A stretch of 64,000 bases of DNA from assembly GCF_900105175.1 (NCBI RefSeq), contig NZ_LT629771.1, forward strand, positions 3,100,001-3,164,000, written 5' to 3'. Shown in pieces: positions 7,222-16,389 of the stretch (the first letter of the stretch is position 1; every line of letters starts with the position of its first letter). The position numbers were made by a program, and so were the translations under genes. Below the pieces are notes generated by a model. The model worked only from the letters and a program-made list of their open reading frames with translations. It was not told the DNA's origin and made no database searches. This DNA is from Jiangella sp. DSM 45060 (GTDB lineage Bacteria > Actinomycetota > Actinomycetes > Jiangellales > Jiangellaceae).

Positions 7222-8904
7222 ATGACTCGCACGGCGACGCGCTCGACCCGCTCGACCCGTACCCGGCTGTTCCGCTGTCTCGTCCCGCTGCTCGCCGTCG
7301 CCCTCGCCGGTGCCTGCGCCGGGAAGAGCCCGTCGGACGACGGCGGCGGCGACGATGCCGGCGGCAGCGGCGGCAACGAGCTCTCGGCCGACTTCCCGGC
7401 GGCGGCCGACGGCGACATCTCGTCGTTCACCGTCGGGATCGCCGCCGGCCAGGGCCGCTACGACCCGCTGCTGGCGACCACCAGCGTCATCGTCATCAAC
7501 TCGTACGACTGCCTGCTCACCTGGAACGACAAGGGCGAGCTGGTGCCCGGCCTGGCGGAGTCCTGGGAGCAGACCTCGGACACCACCTACGTCTACCGGC
7601 TGCGCGAGGGCCTGACGTTCTGGGACGGCTCGCCGGTCACCGTCGACGACGTGATCTTCTCGCTGAAGCGCAACGTCGACCCGGCCGTCGCCAGCCCGTA
7701 CGGCGTCTACTACACGGCCTTCCAGGACGTCACCGCGACCGGCCCGAACGAGATCACCGTCACGCTCAGCCGCCCCGACCCGTACTGGCGCTACGCCAGC
7801 GCCATCGCGACGACGGTCATCCAGCAGGAGTTCGCCGTCGAGAACGCCGCGAACCTGGGCACCCCGGGCGTCATCCCGATCGGCACCGGGCCGTACCGGC
7901 CCAGCGAGTACTCCCCCGCCACCGGCGCGACGCTGGTCCGCAACGAGCACTACTGGGGCGAGCAGCCGGCCATCGAGGAGCTGGTGTTCTCCGTCGTCCC
8001 CGACCCCGAGTCGCGCCGGCTGGCGCTGGAGTCCGGCGCCATCGACGCCACCTGGGACGTCCCGCTGGAGCAGGCCCGGCTGTGGGACCAGATCCCGAAC
8101 GTGCGCATCGGCTACGGCCCCGGCGGCAACACCAAGATCTTCAGCTTCGACGTCACCGCGCCGCCGTTCGACGACGTCCACCTGCGCCGTGCCATCGCCT
8201 ACGCGATCGACCGCGAGGGCATCGCGAACTCGGTGTTCAACGGGCACGCCGAGCCGGCCCGCGGAGTGGTGCCGCCGGAGATCTTCGAGATCTTCTTCGA
8301 CGAGCAGCAGCTCGCCGACTGGTACGACTCGGTGCCGGCCTACGAGTTCGACCTGGACAAGGCCAAGGAAGAGCTGGCGCAGTCGGCGTACCCCGACGGC
8401 GGCCTGACCATCGAGCTGCCGTTCCAGGCGTCGCAGACCGTCGACCAGGACATCCTCGCGACCGTCCAGCAGAACCTGCGTGAGCTGAACATCGAGCTGA
8501 TCTACCAGAGCATGCCCGACACCCAGTACTTCGCCGAGCTGTACCGGCACGAGGACCTGGGGATGCAGCTGTTCTACTTCGGCCCGACCTACCCGGACCC
8601 GTTCACGTACACCTTCTACCTGATGGCCGAGAGCCAGGCCGTGCCGAACGCGTTCAACTTCGCCAACTTCCACAGCGACGCGTCGGAGGAGCTGATGGCG
8701 ATCCAGGAGACCGACCCCGACCTGCAGGCCCGGGTCGAGGCGGGCGCGGAGCTGGTGCGCATGGCGGCGGACGACGCGGCCTACGTCGGCATCACGTTCC
8801 TGCCGTTCCCGGTGGCGCTGAACCGCGAGTACACCATCGACGGCGACTTCAGCATCTGGACGTTCGCGAACTGGGCGTCCCGCATCCGGATCGCGGAGTC
8901 CTGA
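7222..8904 (+). CDS. ABC transporter substrate-binding lipoprotein (SBP_bac_5 family)
   Basis: 560 residues. The signal peptide is followed by a lipobox LAGAC with the lipidated Cys at residue 32, then a Gly/Asp-rich linker and an SBP family 5 domain (YRLREGLTFWDGSPVTVDDV, VKLRRAIAYAIDRE-like region at about 325). It captures the substrate outside the membrane and delivers it to the two permeases that follow. Family 5 proteins bind oligopeptides, nickel chelates or, in many actinobacteria and Thermotogales, beta-linked oligosaccharides. The downstream GH3 and Gfo/Idh/MocA genes favour a glycoside here. The start at 7222 follows GGAGG with good spacing; the frame stays open further upstream but through the operators. 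Confidence 0.9.
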   Translation: MTRTATRSTRSTRTRLFRCLVPLLAVALAGACAGKSPSDDGGGDDAGGSGGNELSADFPAAADGDISSFTVGIAAGQGRYDPLLATTSVIVINSYDCLLTWNDKGELVPGLAESWEQTSDTTYVYRLREGLTFWDGSPVTVDDVIFSLKRNVDPAVASPYGVYYTAFQDVTATGPNEITVTLSRPDPYWRYASAIATTVIQQEFAVENAANLGTPGVIPIGTGPYRPSEYSPATGATLVRNEHYWGEQPAIEELVFSVVPDPESRRLALESGAIDATWDVPLEQARLWDQIPNVRIGYGPGGNTKIFSFDVTAPPFDDVHLRRAIAYAIDREGIANSVFNGHAEPARGVVPPEIFEIFFDEQQLADWYDSVPAYEFDLDKAKEELAQSAYPDGGLTIELPFQASQTVDQDILATVQQNLRELNIELIYQSMPDTQYFAELYRHEDLGMQLFYFGPTYPDPFTYTFYLMAESQAVPNAFNFANFHSDASEELMAIQETDPDLQARVEAGAELVRMAADDAAYVGITFLPFPVALNREYTIDGDFSIWTFANWASRIRIAES

Positions 8905-8906
8905 TC

Positions 8907-9860
8907 TTGAGTATCGCCTGGTACATCCTGCGACGGCTCGGCGTCGGCCTGCTGCTGCTGGTCATCGCGTCGTTCTTCGTGTTCTGCCTGCTCTACATCA
9001 GTCCCGGCTCCCCCGAGCAGGTGCTGCTCGGGGGCCGGCCGTCGACCCCGGAGATCATCGGCACCATCCGGGAGAAGTACCACCTCGACGACCCGTTCCT
9101 CGTGCAGTACGGCCAGTGGCTGCTGGACGCGGTCCGGCTGAACTTCGGCGAGTCGATCGTCACCGACCAGTCGGTGACGACCGTGCTCGCCGACCGGGCC
9201 GGCCCGACGCTGGCGCTGGCGGTGGCCGGCCTGGTGCTGACGATCGTCGTCGCCGTGCCGGCCGGCATGTACGCCGCGGCCAAGCGCAACACCGGCGGCG
9301 ACCGGCTGGTCAGCATGCTCACGCTGCTGGGCAGCAGCGCACCGACGTTCGCCGTCGGCGTCCTGCTGCTGTACGTGTTCGGCGTCTCGCTGGAGTGGTT
9401 CCCGGTGTTCGGCAACGGCACCGGGTTCACCGGCCGGTTGCACCACCTGGTGCTGCCGGCCATCGCGCTGGCGGTCACCCAGATCGCCTACGTGACCCGG
9501 CAGACCCGCGCCGCCGCCCTGCGCGTCTACGACCAGGACTACGTCACGTTCGCGCGGTCGCGCGGGCTGGGCCGGTCGCTGATCTGGCGCCGGTACGCGC
9601 TGCTGAACAGCAGCCTGCCGATCGTGACGGCGACCGGCCTGCTGCTCGCGTACACGCTCGGCGGCGCCGTCCTGGTGGAGGTGACGTTCTCCCGCGAGGG
9701 TGTCGGCTCGCTCATGCTGCAGGCGGTGCAGAGCAAGGACATCCCGGTGGTGCAGGGACTGGTGGCGTTCGCCGCGATCACCGTGACGCTGGTCAACCTC
9801 GGCGTCGACCTCGTCAACCTGGCCATCGACCCGCGGCTGCGCAAGGAGGTCACCGGATGA
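8907..9860 (+). CDS. ABC transporter permease, DppB type
   Basis: 317 residues with six predicted membrane helices. The first (YILRRLGVGLLLLVIASFFV) and the following periplasmic segment with the motif SPEQVLLGG are typical of DppB/OppB permeases. The EAA-like cytoplasmic loop reads RAAALRVYDQDYVTFARSRG. It starts with TTG two bases after the lipoprotein stop, with GGAG 8 nt upstream. It pairs with the DppC-type permease next door to form the membrane channel. Confidence 0.92.
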   Translation: MSIAWYILRRLGVGLLLLVIASFFVFCLLYISPGSPEQVLLGGRPSTPEIIGTIREKYHLDDPFLVQYGQWLLDAVRLNFGESIVTDQSVTTVLADRAGPTLALAVAGLVLTIVVAVPAGMYAAAKRNTGGDRLVSMLTLLGSSAPTFAVGVLLLYVFGVSLEWFPVFGNGTGFTGRLHHLVLPAIALAVTQIAYVTRQTRAAALRVYDQDYVTFARSRGLGRSLIWRRYALLNSSLPIVTATGLLLAYTLGGAVLVEVTFSREGVGSLMLQAVQSKDIPVVQGLVAFAAITVTLVNLGVDLVNLAIDPRLRKEVTG

Positions 9861-10729
9861 GCGCCATCGCCGGACAGGACGCCATCGGCGGCACCACGAC
9901 ACAGCGCCGGCGCCGGCGGATGCCGGTCAGCGTGCTGCTGGCCGCGATCTTCGCCGTGCTGGTGGTCGGCCTGGCGATCGTCGGGCCGCTGCTGGCGCCG
10001 CACGACCCCGCCGCGCAGAACCTGCAGACCGGCGTCATCGGGCCGACGGCCGACCACCTGCTCGGCACCGACCACCTCGGCCGCGACATCCTCTCCCGGG
10101 TCATGGCCGGCGCCCGCGACGCCGTCATCGGCCCGGCCATCATCGCCATCTCGGCCACGGTGATCAGCCTCGTCTTCGGCATCATCGCCGGCTACCGCGG
10201 CGGCGTCGTCGAGGCGGTCGTGCTGCGCGTCGGCGACCTCATGTACGCGGTGCCGGCGATCCTCGTGTCGATCGTCGTGATCGGCGTGCTCGGCGGCGGC
10301 TACTACCTCGCCGTCGCGGTGCTCGTGCTGCTCTCGGTCCCGGCCGACACCCGCGTGGTGCGGGCGGCGGTGCTGTCCGAGCGGCACCTCCCCTACATCG
10401 AGGCCGGTCAGACGCTGGGGCTGTCGCGCTGGCGGATCATGACGGTGCACATCCTGCCCAACGTCATGCCGACGGCGGTGGCGATCGCGCTGCTGGAGTT
10501 CGTCTACGGCCTGATCACGCTGTCGTCGCTGTCCTTCCTGGGCCTCGGCGCCGAGGCCGGCTCGCCGGAGTGGGGCCGCATGCTGGCCGACAACCGGACG
10601 CTGCTGGCCGAGAACCCGAACGCGGCACTCGCGCCCGCCCTGCTGATCATGGCCACCGCTGCCGCGGTGATGCTGCTCGGCGACTGGATCTACGACCGCG
10701 TCAGCGAGGAGTCGACGACACGTGACTGA
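9857..10729 (+). CDS. ABC transporter permease, DppC type
   Basis: 290 residues. The N-terminal OppC-type segment with LLAPHDPAAQNL and LLGTDHLGRDILSRV is diagnostic, followed by the five-helix BPD transport domain with the coupling loop EAGQTLGLSRWRIM. The start ATG overlaps the stop of the previous permease (ATGA). Confidence 0.93.
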   Translation: MSAIAGQDAIGGTTTQRRRRRMPVSVLLAAIFAVLVVGLAIVGPLLAPHDPAAQNLQTGVIGPTADHLLGTDHLGRDILSRVMAGARDAVIGPAIIAISATVISLVFGIIAGYRGGVVEAVVLRVGDLMYAVPAILVSIVVIGVLGGGYYLAVAVLVLLSVPADTRVVRAAVLSERHLPYIEAGQTLGLSRWRIMTVHILPNVMPTAVAIALLEFVYGLITLSSLSFLGLGAEAGSPEWGRMLADNRTLLAENPNAALAPALLIMATAAAVMLLGDWIYDRVSEESTTRD

Positions 10730-12572
10730 CCCCACGACGACCGCGCCGGCCCCCGGCGACCAGCTGTCCGGCCCGCCGCTGCTGGCCGTCCAGGACCTCG
10801 TCATCACCCGCTGGCCCGGCGGCCCGCCGCTGGTCACCGGCCTGGACCTGGAACTGCGCCGGGGTGAGACGATCGCCCTGGTCGGCGAGTCCGGCGCGGG
10901 CAAGTCGCTGTCCGCCCGGGCCGCGATCAAGCTCGTCCCGACCGGCCTGCACGTCAGCGGCGAGGTGCGCTTCCAGGGCGAGGATCTCAACCGCATGGAC
11001 GACGAGGCGGTGCGGGCCGTCCGCGGCGGCGGGGTGGCGATGCTGCTGCAGGACCCGTTCACCATCCTCAACCCGCTGATCCGCACCCGCACCCACCTGA
11101 TCGAGACGCTGCGCTCGTCCGGACGGCGGCTCGGCGCCGCCGAGGCCGACGACGAGGTGGCCCGGCGGCTGGCCGAGGTCGGCATCACCGACGCCTCGGT
11201 CGGCGACCGGTACCCGTTCGAGCTGTCCGGCGGCATGCGCCAGCGGGTCGCACTGGCCTGCGCGTTGGCCAAGGACCCGGCGCTGCTGATCGCCGACGAG
11301 CCCACCACCGCGCTGGACGCCACCACGCAGCGCGACGTGCTGCGGCTGCTGCGCTCGGTGCAACAGGCCCGCGGCATGGGCGTGCTGATGATCACCCACG
11401 ACCTGCGGGTGGCGTTCTCCATCAGCGACCGCGTGTACGTCATGTACGCCGGCGGCGTCGTGGAGCAGGCCCGGCCGGGCGACTTCCTGGCCGCCCCCGC
11501 CCACCCCTACACCGTCGGCCTGATCCGGGCCGAGCCGCCCACCGGCTACCGCCGCGACCAGCTCGACGGCATCCCCGGCCAGGTGCCCGCGCCGGAGACC
11601 GTCGTCGACCAGTGCGCGTTCGCCGACCGCTGCTCCTGGGCGACGCCGGAGTGCACGACCGCCCGGCCGCCGCTGCTCGCCGTCACCGACGTGCACGCGA
11701 GCGCGTGCCGGCGACGCGAGGAGATCGCCGGCGAGCTGCTGGCGGAGCTGCACGCCGCCTGGGAACCGGCCGCCGTGCCGGAGCCCGCCGCCGGCGAGAC
11801 CGTCCTGCGGGTCACCGGCCTGCGCAAGAGCTACCAGCGGGACCGCTCGGCGTGGGCCGTCGACGGCATCGACTTCGCCCTCGGCGGCGGTCGCAACCTC
11901 GGCATCGTCGGCGAGTCGGGGTCGGGCAAGACGACGCTGGCGCGCTGCCTGCTCGGCCTCGAGGAGCCGACCGAGGGCTCCATCGAGCTGTTCGGCACCG
12001 ACGTCAGCCGGTACGGGTCGCTCGGCAAGGAGCAGCTGCGCCGGGTGCGCGGACAGCTGCAGTGCGTCTTCCAGGACCCGTACTCCTCGCTCAACCGGTC
12101 GCACTCGGTCGGGTTCATCCTGCGCGAGGCGCTGAGCCGCCGGTCCGCCGAGGCCGGGCCGGCGCCGTCGGCCGAGGAGCTGCTGGAACGGGTCGGCCTG
12201 GCGGCGCGGTACGCGAGCCGCAAGCCGGTCGCGCTCTCCGGCGGCCAGCGGCAGCGCGTCGCCATCGCGCGGGCGCTGGCCATCGCACCGAAGGTGCTGC
12301 TCTGCGACGAGCCCGTCGCGGCGCTCGACGTCTCCGTCCAAGGACAGGTGTTGCAGGTGTTGCGTGAGGTCAGCGAGTCGGGGACCCAGTTGTTGTTCAT
12401 CACCCACGACCTCGCGGTGGTGCGGCAGATGACCGACGACCTCGTGGTGCTCGAACGCGGGAAGATCGTCGAGTCCGGCCGCACGGACGTCGTGCTGGAC
12501 CAGCCGTCGCACCCGTACACGGCCCGCCTCGTCGGCGCCGTGCCGACCGGCGACGCGCAGTGGCTGTCGTGA
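10722..12572 (+). CDS. Fused ABC transporter ATPase, DppD-DppF type
   Basis: 616 residues containing two complete ATPases. The first has Walker A GESGAGKS (55-62), signature LSGGMRQR (168-175) and Walker B LLIADEP. After an oligopeptide C-terminal extension with Cys residues (CAFADRCSW) the second has Walker A GESGSGKT (397-404), signature LSGGQRQR (505-512) and Walker B LLCDEP. It energises the DppBC-type channel from the cytoplasm. The GTG start overlaps the permease stop by 8 bp. Confidence 0.92.
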   Translation: MTDPTTTAPAPGDQLSGPPLLAVQDLVITRWPGGPPLVTGLDLELRRGETIALVGESGAGKSLSARAAIKLVPTGLHVSGEVRFQGEDLNRMDDEAVRAVRGGGVAMLLQDPFTILNPLIRTRTHLIETLRSSGRRLGAAEADDEVARRLAEVGITDASVGDRYPFELSGGMRQRVALACALAKDPALLIADEPTTALDATTQRDVLRLLRSVQQARGMGVLMITHDLRVAFSISDRVYVMYAGGVVEQARPGDFLAAPAHPYTVGLIRAEPPTGYRRDQLDGIPGQVPAPETVVDQCAFADRCSWATPECTTARPPLLAVTDVHASACRRREEIAGELLAELHAAWEPAAVPEPAAGETVLRVTGLRKSYQRDRSAWAVDGIDFALGGGRNLGIVGESGSGKTTLARCLLGLEEPTEGSIELFGTDVSRYGSLGKEQLRRVRGQLQCVFQDPYSSLNRSHSVGFILREALSRRSAEAGPAPSAEELLERVGLAARYASRKPVALSGGQRQRVAIARALAIAPKVLLCDEPVAALDVSVQGQVLQVLREVSESGTQLLFITHDLAVVRQMTDDLVVLERGKIVESGRTDVVLDQPSHPYTARLVGAVPTGDAQWLS

Positions 12573-13555
12573 CCGCCGTGCGGTGGGCCGTCCTCGGGAC
12601 CGCCCAGATCGCGGCCGGCGAGTTCCTGCCCAGCCTGCTCGCCGACGGCGGCGGCCGGGCCGAGGTGGTCGCCTCCCGGGACGAGCGGCGGGCCGCGGAG
12701 TTCGCGGCACGGCACGGCGTCGCCCGGCACGTCGGCGGCTACCAGCAGGCGGTCGAGGACCCCGGCGTCGACGCGGTCTACGTCGCGCTGCCGAACGCCC
12801 TGCACGCCGAGTGGACGACGGCGGCGCTGCGGGCCGGCAAGGCGGTACTGTGCGAGAAGCCGTTCGCCACCGACCTGCCGCAGGCCCGTGCCGTCGCCGC
12901 CGAGGCGCAGCGCTGCGCCGCGCCGGCCTGGGAGGCGTTCGCGTTCCTGTTCCACCCGCAGACCCGCCGGGTGCTCGAGCTCGTCCGGACCGGCGCCATC
13001 GGGGCGGTCCGGGAGGTGCACGGGGCCTACCACTCGGAGCTGGACACCACCGGAACCATCCGCGGCGACGCCGCGCTCGGCGGCGGCGCGTTGTTCGACC
13101 TCGGCGTCTATCCGCTGCGGCTGAGCCGGCTGCTGCTCGGCGACGAGTTCACCGTCGTCGGCGCGGACCAGCGGCTGGCGCCGTCGGGCGTCGACCTCGC
13201 CACCTCGGCGGTCGTCGATTTCGCGTCCGGCGCGCGGCTGCACTTCGAGACCAGCTACACGCAGGAGTACGCGCCGGCGGCCCGGATCGTCGGTGACCTG
13301 GGCGAGCTGCGCATCGCCGCTCCCTACGCCACCGGCCCCGAGGACACCCTCGAGCTCGATCTGGTCGGCGAGGGCACCCGGGTCGAGCACTGGGGCAGCG
13401 ACCGGCCGCTGTTCACCGACCAGGTCGCCCACATCCACGCGGCGCTGTCAGGCACCGTCGCGGCGCGGCACCGGCTCGGCGAGGACGCCGCCGGCACGCT
13501 CGCGCTCGTCGACGCGATCCGGGCCGCCGCACCCGAGACGAAGGGACGTCCATGA
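12569..13555 (+). CDS. Gfo/Idh/MocA-family oxidoreductase
   Basis: 328 residues. An N-terminal Rossmann fold (AVLGTAQIAAGEFLPSL) binds NAD(P). The conserved strand-turn CEKPFATDLPQA at about residues 94-105 carries the catalytic Lys of the family (EKP). The C-terminal domain is GFO_IDH_MocA_C-like (GALFDLGVYPLRLSRLLLG). Such enzymes oxidise or reduce sugar carbons, often forming 3-keto sugars. I prefer GTG at 12569, which overlaps the ATPase stop (GTGA), over GTG at 12560. Its place between transporter and glycosidase suggests that it modifies the imported glycoside. Confidence 0.88.
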   Translation: MTAVRWAVLGTAQIAAGEFLPSLLADGGGRAEVVASRDERRAAEFAARHGVARHVGGYQQAVEDPGVDAVYVALPNALHAEWTTAALRAGKAVLCEKPFATDLPQARAVAAEAQRCAAPAWEAFAFLFHPQTRRVLELVRTGAIGAVREVHGAYHSELDTTGTIRGDAALGGGALFDLGVYPLRLSRLLLGDEFTVVGADQRLAPSGVDLATSAVVDFASGARLHFETSYTQEYAPAARIVGDLGELRIAAPYATGPEDTLELDLVGEGTRVEHWGSDRPLFTDQVAHIHAALSGTVAARHRLGEDAAGTLALVDAIRAAAPETKGRP

Positions 13556-15015
13556 CCACTGCGAACACCCGGCTCGACGAGGCGGAGATCCACCGGCTGG
13601 CGCTGGGCTGCATCCTGGCCAGCTGGACCGGGCCGGTGCCGCCGGCCCGCATCGAGCGACTGCTCGCCGACGGACTCGGCGGCGTCGTGCTGTTCGAGAA
13701 CAACATCACCGGCGACGACGCGGCGACCCGCGCGCTGACCGACCGGCTGCGCGCCGCCGCCGGCCGGCCGATCGTCGTCGCCGCCGACGAGGAGGGCGGC
13801 GACGTCGTCCGGCTGCCCTGGACCGAGGGCTCCGGCCCCGGCCAGGCCGCGCTCGGCCACCTCGACGACGTCGAGACCACCGAGCAGGTGTACGCGAGCC
13901 TCGGCGAGCGGCTGGCGCGGTGCGGGCTGACGGCCGACCTCGGCCCGGTCGCCGACGTCAACACCAACCCGGACAACCCGGTGGTCGGGCTGCGCTCGTT
14001 CGGCTCGGACAGCGCGCTGGTCGCGCGGCACGTCGAGGCCGCGGTCCGCGGGTTGCAGCGGGCCGGCGTCGCCGCCGTCGTGAAGCACTTCCCCGGGCAC
14101 GGCAACACCGGCATGGACTCCCACCACGACCTGCCGGTGATCGACTCCGACCTGGACCACCTGGAGCGGGAGGAGCTGCCCCCGTTCCGGGCCGGGATCG
14201 AGGCCGGGACCCGCGCGGTGATGACCGGGCACCTGTTCGTGCCGTCCGTCGACCCGGACCGCTTCGCCACCATCAGCCCCGCGCTGGCCCGGACGCTGCT
14301 GCGGGAGCGGCTCGGGTTCACCGGCACCGTCGTCAGCGACGCCATGGAGATGGGCCCGCTGGCCGGCGGCCTCGGCATCGTCGAGGGCACGGTCCAGGCG
14401 CTGATCGCCGGCACCGACGCGATCGAGCTCGGCTTCGACGAGCACGTCGAAGTGCTGGCGGCGCTGCCGGGCGCCGTCCACGCCGCCGTCGCCGAGGGCC
14501 GGCTCGACCTCGAGCGGCTGCGCGACGCCGCCGCACGCACGGCCGCGCTGGCCGTCGTCGTCCCGGACGGGTCCGGGGCGGGCGACCACCCGCTGGCGAC
14601 GTCGGCCGCCGCGCGCAGCCTCGAGCTGCACGGCGACGTCGCGACCGAGGGCAAGCTGCTGGTCGTCGAGTGCCACAGCCCGAACAGCATCCCGACCGGC
14701 GACCTCGACTGGTCGCTGGCCGAGCCGCTGCGTGCGCGCGGCGCGGAGGTCGCGCTGCTGCGGGTGACCGACGACGCCACCGCCGCGGCCGCCGTCGACG
14801 AGCTGCGCACGTCGGGCCTGTTCGCCGTCGTCGTGACCCGGGACCCGCAGCGCTACCCGTGGCAGCGGGAGGTGCTGCGGGCGGCGGCCGAGCGCACCCG
14901 CGTCGTCACCGTCGACACCGGCTGGCCGAGCCCCGCACATCCCCCGGCGTCGATCCGCACCCGCGGCATCGGCCGCGGGCTGCTGGCGGCGGCCGCGGAG
15001 CTGCTCGTCGGCTGA
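13552..15015 (+). CDS. Glycoside hydrolase family 3, NagZ-like beta-N-acetylhexosaminidase
   Basis: 487 residues, no signal peptide, hence cytoplasmic. The GH3 barrel carries KHFPGHGNTGMDSHHDLP, where Asp189 and His191 form the Asp-His dyad used as general acid by NagZ enzymes. The nucleophile is Asp263 in GTVVSDAMEM. After the barrel comes an alpha/beta domain of about 140 residues that short NagZ proteins lack, as in two-domain GH3 N-acetylglucosaminidases. It starts in an ATGA overlap with the oxidoreductase and ends the operon. It probably cleaves beta-linked N-acetylhexosamine (chito-oligosaccharides, muropeptide sugars or related glycosides) after uptake. Confidence 0.88.
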   Translation: MTTANTRLDEAEIHRLALGCILASWTGPVPPARIERLLADGLGGVVLFENNITGDDAATRALTDRLRAAAGRPIVVAADEEGGDVVRLPWTEGSGPGQAALGHLDDVETTEQVYASLGERLARCGLTADLGPVADVNTNPDNPVVGLRSFGSDSALVARHVEAAVRGLQRAGVAAVVKHFPGHGNTGMDSHHDLPVIDSDLDHLEREELPPFRAGIEAGTRAVMTGHLFVPSVDPDRFATISPALARTLLRERLGFTGTVVSDAMEMGPLAGGLGIVEGTVQALIAGTDAIELGFDEHVEVLAALPGAVHAAVAEGRLDLERLRDAAARTAALAVVVPDGSGAGDHPLATSAAARSLELHGDVATEGKLLVVECHSPNSIPTGDLDWSLAEPLRARGAEVALLRVTDDATAAAAVDELRTSGLFAVVVTRDPQRYPWQREVLRAAAERTRVVTVDTGWPSPAHPPASIRTRGIGRGLLAAAAELLVG

Positions 15016-15024
15016 GCCACGCGC

Positions 15025-15052
15025 GTGGCCGCGCCTGGGACGGCGCGGCCAC
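15025..15052 (+). terminator. Terminator hairpin after the GH3 operon
   Basis: Arms GTGGCCGCGCC (15025-15035) and GGCGCGGCCAC (15042-15052) are exact reverse complements with a 6-nt loop. A second palindrome, GCCACGCGCGTGGC at 15017-15030, overlaps the left arm and could fold alternatively. Confidence 0.75.
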
Positions 15053-15086
15053 CCGTCGATGCCGGCCGGGTCTAGGATGGCGCGGC

Positions 15087-15776
15087 GTGGGGCTGACCTT
15101 CTCCGCTGTCGCCGGCGAACTCCCGCTGGTGCAGCGGGTGTGGACGGCGAGCTGTCACGCCGCCACCGGGTTCGCCTCGGCGGTCAAGGCCGCGTCCCTG
15201 ATCTCGTTCGTGCGGCACGATGGCCGGACGACGGTGCACGTGCACGGCCCGGAGACGGCAGGCACCTCGCTGACGTGCGAGGAGGGTTCGGAGTACTTCG
15301 GCGTCGAACTGCGCCTCGGCGCGTATCTGCCGCTCCACCCGCCGTCCGGCCTGACCGATCACCGCGACGCGCTGTTGCCGGTCCTGCCGCGCGACCGGAT
15401 CCTGCTGGACCACCGCGAGTGGGAGCTGCCGACCGCCCAGAACGTCGACGTCTTCGTCAGCCGGCTGATCCGTGCGGGGTTGCTGCTCTTCGACCCGCTC
15501 GTCGACGACATCCGGCACGGGGAACGACCGCGCGGGATGTCGGAGCGCAGCGCGCAGCTCCGGTTCCGCCGGGCCACCGGCCTCTCGCACCGCAAGGTCG
15601 TCAGCATCGAGCAGGCACGCCACGCCGCACAGCTGCTCATGGCGGGCAGATCGATCACCGACGTCGTCACCGCCTGCGGCTACTACGATCATCCGCACCT
15701 CACCCGGGCGATGCGGTGGGCGACCGGCCACACCCCGAGCGAGCTGAGGTCCGGCATCTCCTTCCTGGCGTTGTGA
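15087..15776 (+). CDS. AraC-family transcriptional regulator
   Basis: 229 residues. The C-terminal AraC/XylS DNA-binding domain (about 145-225) has a first turn, SHRKVVSIEQARHAAQLL, and a second helix pair, SITDVVTACGYYDHPHLTRA. The N-terminal 130 residues have no recognisable cupin. I chose GTG at 15087, the first start after the terminator; no strong RBS is visible. The RibD-like gene follows 55 bp downstream on the same strand, a pairing common in actinobacteria, so it may regulate that gene. Confidence 0.85.
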   Translation: MGLTFSAVAGELPLVQRVWTASCHAATGFASAVKAASLISFVRHDGRTTVHVHGPETAGTSLTCEEGSEYFGVELRLGAYLPLHPPSGLTDHRDALLPVLPRDRILLDHREWELPTAQNVDVFVSRLIRAGLLLFDPLVDDIRHGERPRGMSERSAQLRFRRATGLSHRKVVSIEQARHAAQLLMAGRSITDVVTACGYYDHPHLTRAMRWATGHTPSELRSGISFLAL

Positions 15777-15831
15777 CGCGGCTTCGGTTCGGTACAAGAC
15801 GCACCCGTCAGCCGGATGATTCACTCCGGGG

Positions 15832-16374
15832 ATGCGCAAACTGATCGAATACGATCACCTCTCGATCGACGGGCGGATGGCGGGCGACGCCTGGTGGGCC
15901 GGGCAGTCCGAGGTCGTCCCCAACGACCGGCACTTCGCCTATCAGCTCCGGTTGCTGTCCTCGGCGGTCGGCCTCGTGCTGGGCCGGGTGACCTACGAGG
16001 GCTTCGTCCAGACCTGGCCGACCATGACCGGCGACGTCGCCGACACGATCAACTCGCTGCCCAAGTACGTCGCCTCCACCACCCTGACCGAGACCACCTG
16101 GAACGCCGAGGTGCTGCCCGGCGACCCGGTCGAGGCCGTCGCCCGGCTCAAGGAGGCCGGCGACGGCACCCTGGTGAAGTACGGGAACGGCCCGTTCAGC
16201 CGGGCGCTGGTCGAGGCGGGCCTGCTCGACGAACTGCACCTGAGCATCTCCCCGTTCGTCGCCGGGTCCGGTGAGTCGCTGCTGTCCGGCCTGCGCACCA
16301 CCGCCATGGACCTGACGTCGGTCACCGACCTCGGCAACGGCACCGTCGTACTGGCCTACGCCACGCGCCGCTAG
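15832..16374 (+). CDS. Dihydrofolate reductase-family (RibD C-terminal domain-like) protein
   Basis: 180 residues. It opens MRKLIEYDHLSIDG and has the family loops LVLGRVTYEGFVQTWP and GTLVKYGNGPFSRALVEAGL. It is an NADPH-dependent reductase-fold protein of unknown substrate, a paralogue-level relative of the gene at 4447-5040 but clearly diverged. It lies between an AraC regulator and an alpha/beta hydrolase and is probably cotranscribed with them. Confidence 0.87.
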   Translation: MRKLIEYDHLSIDGRMAGDAWWAGQSEVVPNDRHFAYQLRLLSSAVGLVLGRVTYEGFVQTWPTMTGDVADTINSLPKYVASTTLTETTWNAEVLPGDPVEAVARLKEAGDGTLVKYGNGPFSRALVEAGLLDELHLSISPFVAGSGESLLSGLRTTAMDLTSVTDLGNGTVVLAYATRR

Positions 16375-16389
16375 CGGGAAGGGATCGAC

